Part shown: piece by piece, positions 1 through 13,199 of the stretch
Numbering within the stretch: position 1 is the stretch's first letter
How the letters are laid out: the number at the start of each line of letters is the position of its first letter
Source of the DNA: Zygaena filipendulae
Taxonomy: Eukaryota > Arthropoda > Insecta > Lepidoptera > Zygaenidae
DNA: 64,000 nucleotides
Assembly: GCA_907165275.2 (NCBI GenBank)
Contig: OU015664.1
Coordinates: 6,100,001 to 6,164,000 of the forward strand
Direction: 5' to 3'
The notes under the pieces: generated by a model
Told to the model about the DNA's origin: nothing
What the model saw: the letters and a program-made list of their open reading frames with translations, nothing else
The model's database searches: none
Position numbers and translations under genes: made by a program

Positions 1-3000
1 TTAATAGTGTTAGAGAATCGAGCGTAGTGAAGTATTTTTATTCAGAGTTATGTTTGTCTATCTGTATCTTCAGTCAGAACTCAGAATATCAATACTGGGC
101 AGCGGCTCTTTACAAGCCCGTTTATATTTCGTGCAGTAGGTATAGGTTATGCTTGATGTCTCTACTGCAAACACCCAGAAAGCTAGTTATCTTGAAAGGG
201 TTCTTGCGTTTTGTTTTTGGTAACTGTAATATTGTTAAACTCCTCATATACTCACAACTTTATTACATAGTTAGGTTTTTAGTTTATTTGTCGAAGATAT
301 ATAGAATATTATTATAGTTATCTATGAACATTCGTAATACAGCATGACATTAAATATGAGTATTAGATATCTTAAAATTATAGCATTATATTTATCAGTT
401 AGTATAATAAACACTCTAATAAAATATTATAGGTAGGTACATATATTTTCCCGGCAGACTCGGGGGGCCTGGTTGTTATCGGTTCCCTTGCAAATAGAGC
501 TCTTATCATATTTGTATTGACTCATAGATTGTAAATGTTGCAGTGGAATCAAAAAATTGGTATATCTAGCGATACCTTGTATGAACCATAGAGGAAAGGA
601 ATAGAGAGTATTTTGGTGAAACATCTGCTTAGGATTTTTTTTTTTGGGAATAATATACTGGTTTGTACAATATGCCCTAAGCAAATAAAGCCACTTCTGT
701 GCGTGTTTGCATATAAAACTAACTTACCAACGATTTCGTTATATCCCAATTTTTTTTATTATAAAAAAAATCTCTCATTTTATCTTTATTCTTATCTATT
801 ATTCCTGCTCCTCCTTTTTTATTCTTATCTCTATGTTGATAATCCAGCGAGTATATACTCCACTCATTTTTCCCCCTCCTCTTCTTTTCAGTCTCGTTTC
901 ACCCATTTCAATTTAGGTATCGATTTACCAAACCCCGAAATACGTATACCTATCTTTATTTGAATGAAGTGCTAAACGCCTATAACTTAAAACCTACCAA
1001 TATTCCTACTCAAAATTTCACCCCTCACAATAAATCCTTTCTTAGTGCTCCTACATAAAAAATTAGCCTTCCACAAAATACCAAGTTTTTGGACAAAGCT
1101 GTTTTGGCTGTGCGTTGTTGTCATTTGGGAGTTAGAACTCCTTATTTTATATATAGATCGATTAGTTTTTTTATGAATTATTGAATATTTAGTGACTATT
1201 GTAATCTCCTAAAAATAAAACGTGTAACTTTTAATTCAACACTTACGAGTAGCTCATTACAGCGTTTAGTCCTAATCCCATTAGTATATCACTCAAAACT
1301 TCAACAAAATAAACATGTGGCATACGAGTATGTATACCGATTTGTGTAGTTTACTATAATTAACAATAAAGGTAAACAATAATAAATAGATAATAAATAA
1401 TACATATTATATAAGTAATTCATAACAATATTAGAATAATAAATAATATGATTGATCGATAATATTATATTATTATTATATTATTACGTAGGTACCTACC
1501 TATTATGTAGATATGTACATAGTAGGTAAACATAAAAAAGACTATTCAAAACTTATGTGAACATTTCGTGACAAAAAATATTATGTTCTCAAATGTGTAG
1601 GCGGCTGGCTAATGTTAACACAAACTCAAAAGATACTATGAGAATACCTTCTCGAGTAGATGTTACAAAATTTAAAATCTCATACGGAATTCGACGTAAA
1701 AGACGTAGAATGTTGATTTTATTCTACGAAATTCACAAACAACGCAATACCTCGTTTCATGTTTCATATTTTAAAATTCAGATCGGTTTGTGAAACGGCC
1801 GAATTGCATTTAAAATTGTTACAGATAACGTTTACCTAATTTTAAGGCGTGTTTGCGGCTCGGGCGGGTGTTCAGTTCACTGAGAGATGACATTATTATT
1901 TATGATTAGACTGTGTAATGATTTTTTGTGATTTAATAATACATATTATTATATAAAATAAAATATTTAACTACGCTTGTATTCTTATAACAATTATTTA
2001 GGATGATTTATAATATAACTAAAACGATTATTAGAGTATTTAATCGTGAAAGTGACTAAATGAAAACCCATACATTTAAAAAATACAAATATTTTATCGA
2101 CGCATAACGTGTTTTCTATAAACACAGCATAAAAATAAATAGGTACCTAATACCTATCTACTTATTTTTAGCTATTCTATAACTTACTTCATTATATAGT
2201 ATTTAAATCACACGCATAAAAAAACATGATTTATCTCAGTATAGGTACGTATAGAATCTAATTACTTTTTTACGGCGTCGCGGCGTACACCCAGGCTATA
2301 AGTTGATTCGATTCGTTATACCCAGTTCAGAGCAAACCGCTCGCCATAGCGGGCTGTAAGCAACACACGTACAAGGTCGCTCGCTGTAGCCAACCAACGT
2401 AACACACCATCACTTCCTCGTTGGCAAGCAACCGGCGTCGGCTGCGGCACCCAGAAGCTTGGGCAACCGCCTCTCACCAGAATAAGGCTCTCGCTTGCAA
2501 AATGGTGACGTAGAGACCTCAAAAAGCGCAGGCGCTGGCATTAGAACTCTTACTTTTTTATCGCGTGCTATGAAATACTGGCTAGTTTAGAAAGCGTTTG
2601 TTCCACTCAGGAGTCAGGATTTCCTAGTCCAGTCTTCCAGGGAACAGCACTCACAATTTCCCTATCAATGTTATTATCATCAATTCGTATTGAAAAATGT
2701 ATAATGTTCGAAGCATGTTAGCTAATCTAAAAAGGCAACTTAGAAAAACAGACGAATCATATGTATTAGGATTTACAAATGGAAAAAATAGCTTTCAGAG
2801 AAATGTTTACAAATAAAAGATACCTAACGTATGTACCTACCTACAAAACACTGTTTCGACTCGCTGAGTGAAAATCAACGGACGACCCATACCACTTGCA
2901 CTAGGTTTCCTACTGTAATATACAATAGACAAACAGGGGAAAGGATTTTTCTAAATTTAATACATTCTACAATAAAATTAATTTTAATTATCAAAAAAGA

Positions 3001-4314
3001 ACATCTTTAGTCTTCTTTCGCAGTTTGAATTTGACCAACGCCACGTGGTCCCAAACTAAGCAGAGCTTGTACTTTGGGTATCAGAAAACTGATACAAAAC
3101 TTAAATATGTATATTGTATAATTGTATATGTAATATAATGTATTTAGATAACATACATGGTACGAAATATCGACTACAATAATAGGGCTGGCTGAGTAGT
3201 GTTAGATAGTAATGGCACCTTATGGTATCTTATGTAGGTAAGCATCATAAACCGCGACAATTGACCACGAGCGTAATAAATCAAATAGGTGCTTCTAATA
3301 TCGTAGTTATTTACCACTTACCAGTAATTAACGGCCTCAACATGTTTCCCTGTTGCAAATTACTAATTGTGATCACATACGACATTACATCCTCAGCTAT
3401 TTGATACCTATTTACCAGCATTCCCACATCAAAGTAAGCATTCTTGTGTTTAATTCATGATTAATTATAAAAGTCAGCGCAACAGTTCAGAATTAGTAAC
3501 GCACACTGAATTTGATATGTTAGGTTAGTATTTATTATACTCTTATTTACACAAACAGTGCTCTGGAACGCCAGTCGAGCTCGTTTATCAGCTTTGCAAT
3601 GAAATTCAAGGCTGGGACCGGGTGTCAAGTTGTCGTTGTTTGATAAACTAGGGACAAGCAGCATGACTGAGTATCGTTGTGCTGTATTTTATATCCGATT
3701 CTATACTGAGAATAAACGCTTGTTTTCATAGCACCGCGTTTAGTGTTATACTATAGGTAAAATGCTAAAAACATATTTTACTTATTTTAAAAGCATTTTT
3801 TGTACACATCTTTACTAATGACGCGTCAATGTCAACCGTTTTTAAACAAAACATTCAAACACGGATAGTTATGTACAATGTGCACTTCACAAAACACAGC
3901 GTAGGCAGGGTTCAGGATATTTGTCCATAACAAACCGAACATAAATAGCTTTGGATGTATTCCCATTGTTTTGGTTCTTTGTTTCGGAAAGTTTTACGCT
4001 TTTAGAATGCTTTGTGATTCATTTTCTTTTCGTCACCTTGTTAAAAAACCGTATTATTATGAAGCAAGTAATACTGTCCCGTCCCTTTAAACAAATAAAT
4101 TGTTTTACACAAAGGCTTGTTTAATAACTGCTAAAACTTATTTTTAATAATAAAGGTGATTATAGCATGTGTTTAAGATACTCGTTTTTGCAAAAAATAT
4201 TAATTATAGTAGTTAACGCCTCGACTTCTCCAAGGACTTCCATAGCATCCTTATGGTAGTTATAATAATCATAATAATGTAGTGGTTTCCCGCGGTTTCA
4301 CCTACGTGGAATTT
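1..4314. other. gene-free AT-rich intergenic stretch
   Basis: No supportable coding exon was found on either strand. Open frames are short, lack compositional bias and have no recognisable motif. Most of the stretch is AT-rich unique-looking DNA with TAGGTACCTA-type words. The one compositional exception is the GC-richer island at 2271-2540, listed separately. Nothing else was recognised. Confidence 0.6.
2271..2540. other. GC-richer island of unknown nature
   Basis: About 270 bases stand out as much richer in G and C than the flanking DNA. The minus strand has an open frame of 68 codons (2522 down to 2316) with many Arg, Leu, Val and Pro residues, but no recognised family. The stretch could be an exon, a decayed mobile-element fragment or a promoter region. 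No splice framework could be assembled around it. Confidence 0.25.
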
Positions 4315-4440
4315 AGATTAAATTTTATTTATTTATTTGCAAGAATATGGTAGGTACATAGTTGGTGTTACTCTAAGATTGATTCAGCATATTCTGCCGT
4401 TGCCGGCGTACAAATGTCAACAATGTACAATAAAAAAAAC
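4315..4440 (-). repeat. possible LINE 3' tail, minus strand
   Basis: Read on the minus strand, the stretch has a short GC-containing segment (CGGCAGAATATGCTGAAT) followed by a simple AAATAAATAAAT tail, the usual look of a 5'-truncated non-LTR retrotransposon 3' end. No coding part is left, so the assignment is tentative. Confidence 0.3.
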
Positions 4441-4504
4441 AACGGCGTACAATGTTTAGCATAAAATTACAAAATTATAAAATTACAAAACTATTTTAAA
4501 CAAT

Positions 4505-4566
4505 TAATAACATACATATAGCCGAATACAGAACCTCCTCCTTTTTGGAAGTCGGTCAAAAATTAA
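4505..4566 (+). repeat. short remnant of the GGAAGTCGGT repeat family
   Basis: The words AACCTCCTCCTTTTTGGAAG and AAGTCGGT match the terminal part of the larger repeat at 42400-42475. Only this end is present. Confidence 0.5.
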
Positions 4567-5299
4567 TATAAAAAGCCAATAATCAAATTTAAATGTCAAG
4601 ACTGCAATATTATAATACCTAATAAAGATTAAAGTTGCACTCTCATTTTACTCCCCCCAAAATCTAAATTTATAAAAAGCCTTTTGTTAATGAAGTATAG
4701 TTAGATTAGTAGTCGTCGTAAGTCGAAATAGGAATTAGAATATTCAATTACGATATTTTTTCCTCTAGTTTCAGCAGTTGTGGTGTAGCATTGATATGCC
4801 AGTCAGTTAAATTCTATTGTTTAGATTTATATGTGGTATATCAATGCTTATAGAGCATAGATGTAAAAAAATTATACGTTATATGGAGTTTTTTGTGGTG
4901 TTTACTGTCTATAGTAGCGTGATCTCTATATTTTTGTAAACAAAATCTGACAGAATTACAACCTCCATGCAAAATCTGTTTCAATGGTTTTAATTTTTTT
5001 TTGTTGATAACACCCTAGAATCTCCAGTAGTCCATGTCCATACTTACTTAAAGAGTTGTCAATCGATAGAGCTGGGTAGGAAGCCATCAGGATGGTCACG
5101 TAACCTAACCTGTACCTACGAAACAGCGTCACACAATGCAAGATAATGTGATAACTGTAACGGAGACACGTAATGCCTACATCCGTAAAAAGTAGGACTG
5201 TAGATGCATTGTATTTTAAGCGTTTGCGAAATCTGTTTAGGTATTGCATTGCGGTAACATAAGTTGAAATTCCATGTGTTATCACGCCTAGGTCACTTT

Positions 5300-5445
5300 A
5301 TACTTCGTTATGACGTCACGAGCTCCCCCTTCTAAATGGGTTTTATCTTAGTATTTTTTTAATAATTTGAAAAGGCAAAAAATACATGTCTATTATTTTT
5401 TTACTATCTAGCTGGCGAACTAAATAGAATTTTGATTTTTATTCC
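5300..5445 (-). repeat. partial copy of the TGACGTCA-carrying MITE family
   Basis: The stretch shares TGACGTCACGAG (TGACGTCA at 5311-5318), the long T/A-rich middle with AAAAAATACATGTCTATT, and GGCGAACTAAATAGAATTTT with the fuller copies at 22065-22350, 30521-30850 and 58301-58632. It lacks one terminus and is oriented like the 58301 copy. Confidence 0.5.
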
Positions 5446-8400
5446 CCTTTCATTATGAATATTAAGCGTTATTTTTGCTAGTGTTTTATTGGAGTTAAAA
5501 TGGTTATAGAAATAAACTTTGGATAAATACAAAAATAATAGGTATGCAGTTGTTACAAATCCAATTATTAATAGTTGTAGGTACCTACCTACCAATGAAT
5601 AAATGTTTTTTTCTGGAAAGAAAGTGTTTGTAGTTCTATTTTTCTAGGTCTAGAAAAGTTCCAAGCAAGCAAGTAAATTTATCGCTAAAATAGCCTATTT
5701 AAAATAAGCTAATTATTTTATCGTACGCGATGAAAATCAATTTCAATTTTAAGGTAGATAGGTAGGTACCTATTTTGTTGTAGAATTGCTATAATTCGCA
5801 TAGACAGTACAATATTATAGTATAGATAAATAAAATACATAGAGTTATATTAGATAGGACATGTCGCATCAACAGCTTTGATATCATAAACGTGTGAATG
5901 CAATCCGAGCTTATTGCTCATTTTCATTCGTTGGCGAAATATTGTACTTGGTTCTTCAAGTTACGTAAGTACCTACCCAGGTACCTGGTTAATACGGTAT
6001 AGTCGCTATTGTAAAAATACCTACGTAAATAAATATATGAAGTACCTACGTAATTAATTTTTAACGTCACTAGGCAACGTGTTACGGTGTGGTTTGCTCG
6101 CTGAGCTAAAACAAGACGTGATCTCTCCCGAAAAACAGCCACTTGGGTAGGTACAAAATGGCGACCAGTTAGTGCTATATATGTGTGCACATGGCTTCCC
6201 CTCGCCGACCGCAAGATTTTGTGTGGATACTTTATTATAACCATTGAAGTAGGAAGTGTTTCCAAATAAAAATCGCGTGATGTTTCAAACTTTTTGCGTA
6301 CTACATACCTAATGTATGTAATTAAGTTGAATGTGTAAAAGACCTACGTGAGTCATGTAATCCACACAATGTGTATTCAATGTTGATCATTACAGCTATT
6401 ATACGTTTACAATGATGTGTTAATTCGATTGACAGACAGTTCAACATTTGAACATAAAATTACAAGGGTATATCTGCTTAAAATACAAATGCGCTGGACG
6501 CAAATTATAGAGAGATTTTTAGATCCGTACTTTTATTAGAAAGTGTTTATACAATATGTCTATTGTATACTGTCATATTATTCTTCAGTGAGAAATCTCA
6601 GGTTATAAAAATGCTGCTTTAAAAAAAATATTTTAGTGATTTATTTTTATAAAAAATTGATGCAATAACTTATTTACTCTATTTTTTCGAAGAAAATGCC
6701 CAAAAATCAATAAAATTATTTTTTAGATTATAATAAACAGGTAAATATTATTATTAAATTACCCTTCTTAATTAAATTTTAAATAGATCTAATATCCTTT
6801 GTAGATAGCAGGTGGCCTATATAGGTACTAATTAAAAAAACCACAAACAAGATACCTACGTATAAGTTAATTATTTTTCTTATTATGGTGAGTATAATAA
6901 AACGAAAAAAAAACCAGTCTTGTTGGAGATATAAATAAGCGCCGAGTCATAAAAAAATATATAATATAATTTTTGCTAGTTGAAAATAGTTACTTCCTTG
7001 TTTTTTTTTACAAACGAACTTCGGCTCATCTGGTTTACTTATAATAATATAAATAATAAAAGAATATCCGGGTCACGCTAAAGATTTACGGAGCCATATT
7101 ATATTATGTAGTGTAGTGTAAGTTACGACTATACAATCGCGGGTAAAACCGCGCGCGCACACACATTTGACATTAAGATAATTATGGCATGTTTATGTCA
7201 ATTCCTGAGAATCATTTCTGCTCACGTCGCTCAATCGTACCACTGCAGTATTGATAAGGGTCTCCCTACTATATCCAGAGTATAGTAAACCAATAAGAAA
7301 ATAAAGATCCCTAATCTTACCTAGGTAAATACGCATCTCTTGGGTGAAAAATAGCTAGCAAAAAACCGTAACTTCATAAGAATGTAGGTTGTAACTGCCA
7401 CTCGCAGCAAATTTTCGGTTAACAACTAACAAAGCATCACATGATGGACTAAAAACTAAAAAGAAAACTAGCCTATTTCCTATTTCGTCTAATATCCCGC
7501 ATTAATTTTGCTCCATCTGATTAACCATTCGATACGATAGGATATATCTATATATCCTACATTACGTATATTGTATAGGATGGGATGTCAGACTTCATCT
7601 GATTCCTTGTGAAACAGGTTTCGTTTGCAAAGCCCGCCCGCCAGTCTGCCGCACCCAACCCAAACATCGACGTAAAAACATACAATGTTATTTTAGTATA
7701 TTCACACTTTTTAGTTAAACGTCAACTTAGAAAAAAAATTACTTTGAGAGTAGACACAACGCAAAAAGTTATACAGTAAAACAATGAATCCAATTTAAAA
7801 TTTAAATGATAAGAATTACTTAACTGGTTCGCATAAACACGTCGAAGGGTCTTAAAGTAGGTACATATTTGATTTAGATTTAAAAGGTGTGTGTACATTT
7901 AATGTTATAGCACTTACATTACAGTAATTCATATCGATTTTTGATTGTTTATTTACAATTTACAATTCCCGGCGCAAACCTGTTGCTTCCCTCGACGCTC
8001 GCTGCCAGAACCGGTTGTGGCTATTAAATTAACAAAGCTGACTCTATATTATGTAAAGTTCCATAAACATGACTGCTTATGATAGGAAATCGCTTTGTAG
8101 AACTATATCTGTGAATGTTTTATAGACGGATTTCGTAGTAAATTACCTACTAGTCGAAAAAAAAAACACTTTTTGCATGTAACATGAAAACATTTGTATA
8201 GTTATGTTTAGGTCAACAATAAGGATAATAGAAATAAAATGAAAATGCTTCAAATTTTAGAAAAATGTAATATTTTGCTACTAAAATAAGTTATTGCGTT
8301 ATATTCATTCGTGATGCCGTGACCAAGGGAAATAGGGATTCATAGATTTCTCATGACGATCTTTATATGAAAAAAAAAAATAATCAAATTATTTATTCTA

Positions 8401-8558
8401 TAAAAAGTTATGTATGAACATTGAATAAAAAATACAAATGCAGAAGAGTCATAGGTACCCATTGAAATATAATATGTAAGTACTAACGTTTAGTACATAG
8501 TACTTCAATGTAGGTACCTACCTACCCCTTTTTTTAACTATGTTGATTCCACGGCGAA
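5446..8558. other. gene-free intergenic stretch
   Basis: AT-rich DNA with no supportable exon and no clear repeat. Open frames of up to about 113 codons (for example 6265 down to 5924) have no recognisable motif and contain the GTAGGTAC words typical of the non-coding background, so they are treated as chance. Confidence 0.55.
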
Positions 8559-9247
8559 AATAGGGTACTTGCATGAAATTTATTATAAGAAATTGTGTCA
8601 ATATTTAAAAAAACAGAGCCTTAAAAAAGCGTTATCGTGAAAGATTAACTAAAAAAATTTCAATAGTTTCCAAAATATTCAACTTTTAATTTTGTGAAAC
8701 GGAACGTTGAAACGAAACACCATCACAGCCACGCTTGACACATGACGTCACTTTTATTTTAAATTTTTTTTATAAAGGAAAATGTTTCCCAAAAAAATGT
8801 TTTTTATTTTTTTTTTGGGAAACATTTACCTCTTTCAGAGAAGGCAAAAGAAACTAAGTGCCTACAGTCAACGCATATTTTCCATTTTCTGAAGTTTATT
8901 ACTTTAAAATGCATCAGTAAGACGCATTTCGATTCTTTACTGGAACTTTTGGAAGTAACTCGACAGAGTTCAACCTTAATTTCGCTTTTGGATATTAAAG
9001 TTATCTGTCTGTCAGTGTCACATGATCCTGTCAATACGACAATGACATTTATAACAAAGATTAATAAGGCGTAATTTTGTACTAGTGACGTCATTCCGCG
9101 TTTCGGCGGTAAAGTCTAAAGTAGGAACTTTGAAACGCTCTATTTAATTAATTTATGCATATATTTTTCTTCTTTTTCTTGCTTTGTTTGAGTAGGCCAT
9201 ATATCTTTAAAATTGACTGAAAAAAAAATTCATGCAAGTACCCTATT
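8559..9247. mobile_element. 689-bp element with inverted ends AATAGGGTACTTGCATGAA
   Basis: The left end (8559-8577) and the right end (9229-9247) are inverted copies of AATAGGGTACTTGCATGAA, and the match continues a few bases inward. There is no open frame for a transposase, so it looks like a non-autonomous DNA element (MITE-like). It carries two TGACGTCA palindromes at 8743-8750 and 9086-9093, near symmetric positions, and a hairpin at about 8786-8823 (GTTTCCCAAAAAAA / TTTTTTGGGAAAC). The AATAGG start and internal TGACGTCA link it loosely to the family at 22065, 30521 and 58301. No target duplication was identified. Confidence 0.65.
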
Positions 9248-10000
9248 GTATAATACGTCCCTTCAAAAACGGTTTATACAAAATGACTTTTGTATAATGC
9301 CGAGGATAGAAAACGCATCCGCGTTACATTTTCGAGCGTTAGGTTTGAACAGTGTCCACAACAGAGACTAAATTGGTCTTCCAATATGCGATCACCCATT
9401 AAATCGTATTTTTTGTCCCCTTGAGTACCTATATACAAAATCTGAATTTGTAAATTGACAAACTGTTTGATTTGCCGGCGACATATAAAAACGTTGTGAC
9501 TTTTGGAGTTAAATTATTTCGGACAGATAGATAGGCGGATAGACAGACAAGCAAAAAATGTACGGTAGGTGCTTATCGAAAGAATTTTTTGTTTTGATGT
9601 TTTTTTTTTCATTATTAAGTATTGTATTTGTAAAAACCCTTTGCTACTAAAGCAAGTAATGATAAATTACGCTTTTACAAAGTCCGAGCAGATATCCTAT
9701 AAAGCCAGTAGGTATCTGGTATAGGTACAGCTAAAGACACATATTTATAATGAGCTGTATTAATTTAATTTATATTGCGGACATATTATTTTTTTATATT
9801 GATAAATATATTGTATATTATACCTACTACATTTATTTACAATAATTATTATTGTCGCATTCTTCTAGTCATTCTAGTTGTTTATTCGATGATGTTATGC
9901 TGCCCGTAATTTTTCAACATTAGGAGAAAAAAAAGCTGCAATCACGCAAGCAAAATTGGTAGGTACATAGGTAACCACAAATAAATCTAATTATTATCTT
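9248..10000. other. gene-free intergenic stretch
   Basis: AT-rich, with no supportable exon. A weak CAGATAGATAGGCGGATAG simple-sequence patch lies near 9525. Nothing else was recognised. Confidence 0.5.
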
Positions 10001-10189
10001 ACTAATATTATAAATGTGAAAGTGTGGATGTTTGTTACTCAATCACGCAAAAACGGCTGAACGGACTTGGATAAAATTTGGCATGCACGTTGTCAGGGGT
10101 ACAGAGAAGGATATAGGGTACTTTTTATCCCGGAATTCCCGCGAGAACTCCGAAATTGCCGCGGGTGAAACAGTGGGGCAGAGCTAGTA
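10001..10189 (+). repeat. interspersed repeat ending in GAGCTAGTA (CAGCTAG-tail family)
   Basis: Starts with ACTAATATTATAAATGTGAA and ends with GCGGGTGAAACAG...GCTAGTA. Between these lie the family words TGCACGTTGTCAGGGGTACA, TTTATCCCGGAATTCCCGCG and CTCCGAAATT. This is the most abundant repeat of the window, with more than 20 copies in both orientations, and is taken here as a lepidopteran SINE or LINE-tail module. It has no coding capacity. Confidence 0.7.
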
Positions 10190-11199
10190 ATAAATAATAA
10201 AAAAAAAACAAAACGACATGTACTTAGGTACACGACATGTGGCAAGAGAAGTGAATTCAGTTATTGCAAGTGTGATATGTCGAAAGCTTAGAGAACACCG
10301 AGCGTTCTGACGAAGTTTGTTGGAGTAGCTTCGCTAGCGATTGTTTGGAACGGTCAGGATCGTCAGAAAGTGAAAGTGCATTAGATTACTAACATCTGGG
10401 CTCAATCTGTGTCCACACAACATATTAAAAGCATGATTTGGAGACCTAGACTGAGAACTAAGTGTCACGAATCACGAGGACCATTATATACCTATTTTTT
10501 AAAGAAAATAATATAATAACTCATCGATTGAAACCCTCAATGATTAGGATAAAAATATTAAAGCTCCGGCTCATGAATTCATCTGCGGCTTTACAACATT
10601 GGCCTAAATTATAGGTAGTATTAGGTACTTATTTAATCAACCACATAAAATTCTTCAGAATAAAGTTCTTGCGGATTTTCCTCTTGACAAACATGTACGA
10701 GTTAAAGGATTTACTTATTGATAAGATAGTGAAACCAACTGATGCTCACAGCCCCTAAACGCTTCTATATTTTGAGTCAATTTCACTCAACCAAACATTA
10801 CCTACTCATCATGATTCTTATTATTGAGGAAATATTATGGACTCTAGGTACTTACCTACTACGCGGTTTTAAAAGTTGACCTTATTCAAAGCAGATTATG
10901 TGAACGATATTTTTCCTCTACTTACTGTTGTTACTGTTTGTTAGTTTGTCTTTCAACGTCGCACTGTTTTTACAGACTTCAATAAAGGATCTCGGTTGCC
11001 ATTTCTGTAATGTGTTAATATACCTATTTATTATTTATACACTTAAAGAATCAATTTTGTCAAACTAGCTATTAGTCAGAAAAGCTAAACTTAAACGTAT
11101 TTATATAAATACGATGTAAACGTTAATTTATTTTGTAGGTACCTTAATAATTTACGATACAAATAAATAACACATACATGTACATATATAAATCAAAAC
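10190..11199. other. gene-free intergenic stretch
   Basis: AT-rich, no supportable exon. ACGACATGT occurs twice close together near 10215-10240. Nothing else was recognised. Confidence 0.5.
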
Positions 11200-11366
11200 T
11201 TATGTATGTTTGTCCTTTATGCATTCCTAAACAAGTAATCTGACTGTGCTGATGAAACTTGATGGGTTGTTCTGCAAACGTCCGCGAAGGATTCTGATTA
11301 TATGAAATTCTTGCGGAAATTTCGAAAGTCACGCGGATAAAACCACGGTAGATAACTAGCTAATTA
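11200..11366 (+). repeat. diverged CAGCTAG-tail repeat
   Basis: Keeps the family order in eroded form: an opening with GTTTGTC, GCAAACGTCCGCGAAGGATT, then GAAATTTCGAAAGTCACGCG and a final AACTAGCT. Diverged enough that only the outline is clear. Confidence 0.4.
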
Positions 11367-11475
11367 TTCTATAGGTAAATGCGACAGTGCATCTGGAAGA
11401 AGTCTAACAGACAGAAATGTCGTATTTTTCTGGTTTTGTTACATTATATTGGTGTATATTAAAGCACAGATAATA

Positions 11476-12530
11476 GAATAGAATAGAATAGAATAGAATA
11501 GAATAGAATAGAATAGAATAGAATAGAATAGAATAGAATAGAATAGAATAGAATAGAATAGAATAGAATAGAATAGAATAGAATAGAATAGAATAGAATA
11601 GAATAGAATAGAATAGAATAGAATAGAATAGAATAGAATAGAATAGAATAGAATAGAATAGAATAGAATAGAATAGAATAGAATAGAATAGAATAGAATA
11701 GAATAGAATAGAATAGAATAGAATAGAATAGAATAGAATAGAATAGAATAGAATAGAATAGAATAGAATAGAATAGAATAGAATAGAATAGAATAGAATA
11801 GAATAGAATAGAATAGAATAGAATAGAATAGAATAGAATAGAATAGAATAGAATAGAATAGAATAGAATAGAATAGAATAGAATAGAATAGAATAGAATA
11901 GAATAGAATAGAATAGAATAGAATAGAATAGAATAGAATAGAATAGAATAGAATAGAATAGAATAGAATAGAATAGAATAGAATAGAATAGAATAGAATA
12001 GAATAGAATAGAATAGAATAGAATAGAATAGAATAGAATAGAATAGAATAGAATAGAATAGAATAGAATAGAATAGAATAGAATAGAATAGAATAGAATA
12101 GAATAGAATAGAATAGAATAGAATAGAACAGAACAGAACAGAACAGAACAGAACAGAACAGAACAGAACAGAACAGAACAGAACAGAACAGAACAGAACA
12201 GAACAGAACAGAACAGAACAGAACAGAACAGAACAGAACAGAACAGAACAGAACAGAACAGAACAGAACAGAACAGAACAGAACAGAACAGAACAGAACA
12301 GAACAGAACAGAACAGAACAGAACAGAACAGAACAGAACAGAACAGAACAGAACAGAACAGAACAGAACAGAACAGAACAGAACAGAACAGAACAGAACA
12401 GAACAGAACAGAACAGAACAGAACAGAACAGAACAGAACAGGACAGGACAGGACAGGACAGAACAGAACAGAACAGAACAGAACAGAACAGAACAGAACA
12501 GAAGAGAACAGAACAGAATAGAATAGAATA
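11476..12530. repeat. 1,055-bp pentanucleotide array (GAATA)n then (GAACA)n
   Basis: 211 pentamers without a phase break. GAATA repeats 130 times from 11476 to 12125. GAACA takes over from 12126 to about 12515, interrupted by four GGACA units at 12441-12460 and one GAAGA at 12501-12505. Three GAATA units close the array at 12516-12530. Immediately beyond lies CACTTTATTGTACACC, which on the minus strand reads GGTGTACAATAAAGTG followed by TATTC repeats, the look of a LINE 3' end with a pentamer tail. The minus strand stays open for 369 codons (LFYSI/LFCSV repeats) only because the pentamer lacks stops in that frame. Confidence 0.95.
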
Positions 12531-12580
12531 CACTTTATTGTACACCAAAATAATTTTACAGTGTGTTTACAGAAACTTAT
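12531..12580 (-). mobile_element. 3' end of a LINE from which the pentamer array grew
   Basis: On the minus strand this reads TGTAAAATTATTTTGGTGTA then CAATAAAGTG, containing an AATAAA signal, directly followed by TATTC units. This matches the general form of non-LTR retrotransposons with short tandem 3' tails in Lepidoptera. No coding part remains, so clade is not assigned. Confidence 0.5.
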
Positions 12581-13199
12581 GATAATATAATACTATACTA
12601 ATTAAAGTAACCTCGATATGTACTTATACCATCTATATACTTAGGCACTGTAGCTACAAACTTGTTTCCGGCTGTATACCCATTATTTGATTAGTAACTA
12701 GGTTGTTGATAGATACTAAACATTTCGACCGAGGAAATAAATTATTACTTAGCTCTTATCAAAAGTAATATGAATTACAGAATGTATTTCACAAAAACTG
12801 TGTCAATCACCTCAATATAGGAAAAGATTAAGCATGCTTGTGTGATAGCAGCTGTGCCGTTGTGATAAGAGCCGGTTACTAGGTCCTGTCTTGTCAGCGT
12901 TTCGGTTCAGTTTTGCTGTTAAATAAAGCAAATAATATATAATTTCATATAAGGTATTGTTAAGTGAAACAATATTTTTTTATTCGAGTAAATAACATCC
13001 ATTGTATATACAAATTTTTTTAATAAAATATTGGTTAAAATGCAGACTAATTATTATTTAGCTTTGCCTTTGGATTACGTTGCAATTGTTATTTTTTTAC
13101 AGCTCGCGGACAGCAATTCATAATTCGTATTGAAACGTACCTATTGGCAAACAAAGAAAGGAAGAAATATTCATTTTTACATACATATTTATTAAATAT
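12581..13199. other. gene-free intergenic stretch
   Basis: AT-rich, no supportable exon, no clear repeat recognised. Confidence 0.5.

Noticed and set aside
11439..12548. 369-codon minus-strand open frame of LFYSI/LFCSV repeats
   Set aside because: It is the translation of a pure pentanucleotide array with no stop in that frame; there is no unique coding part.
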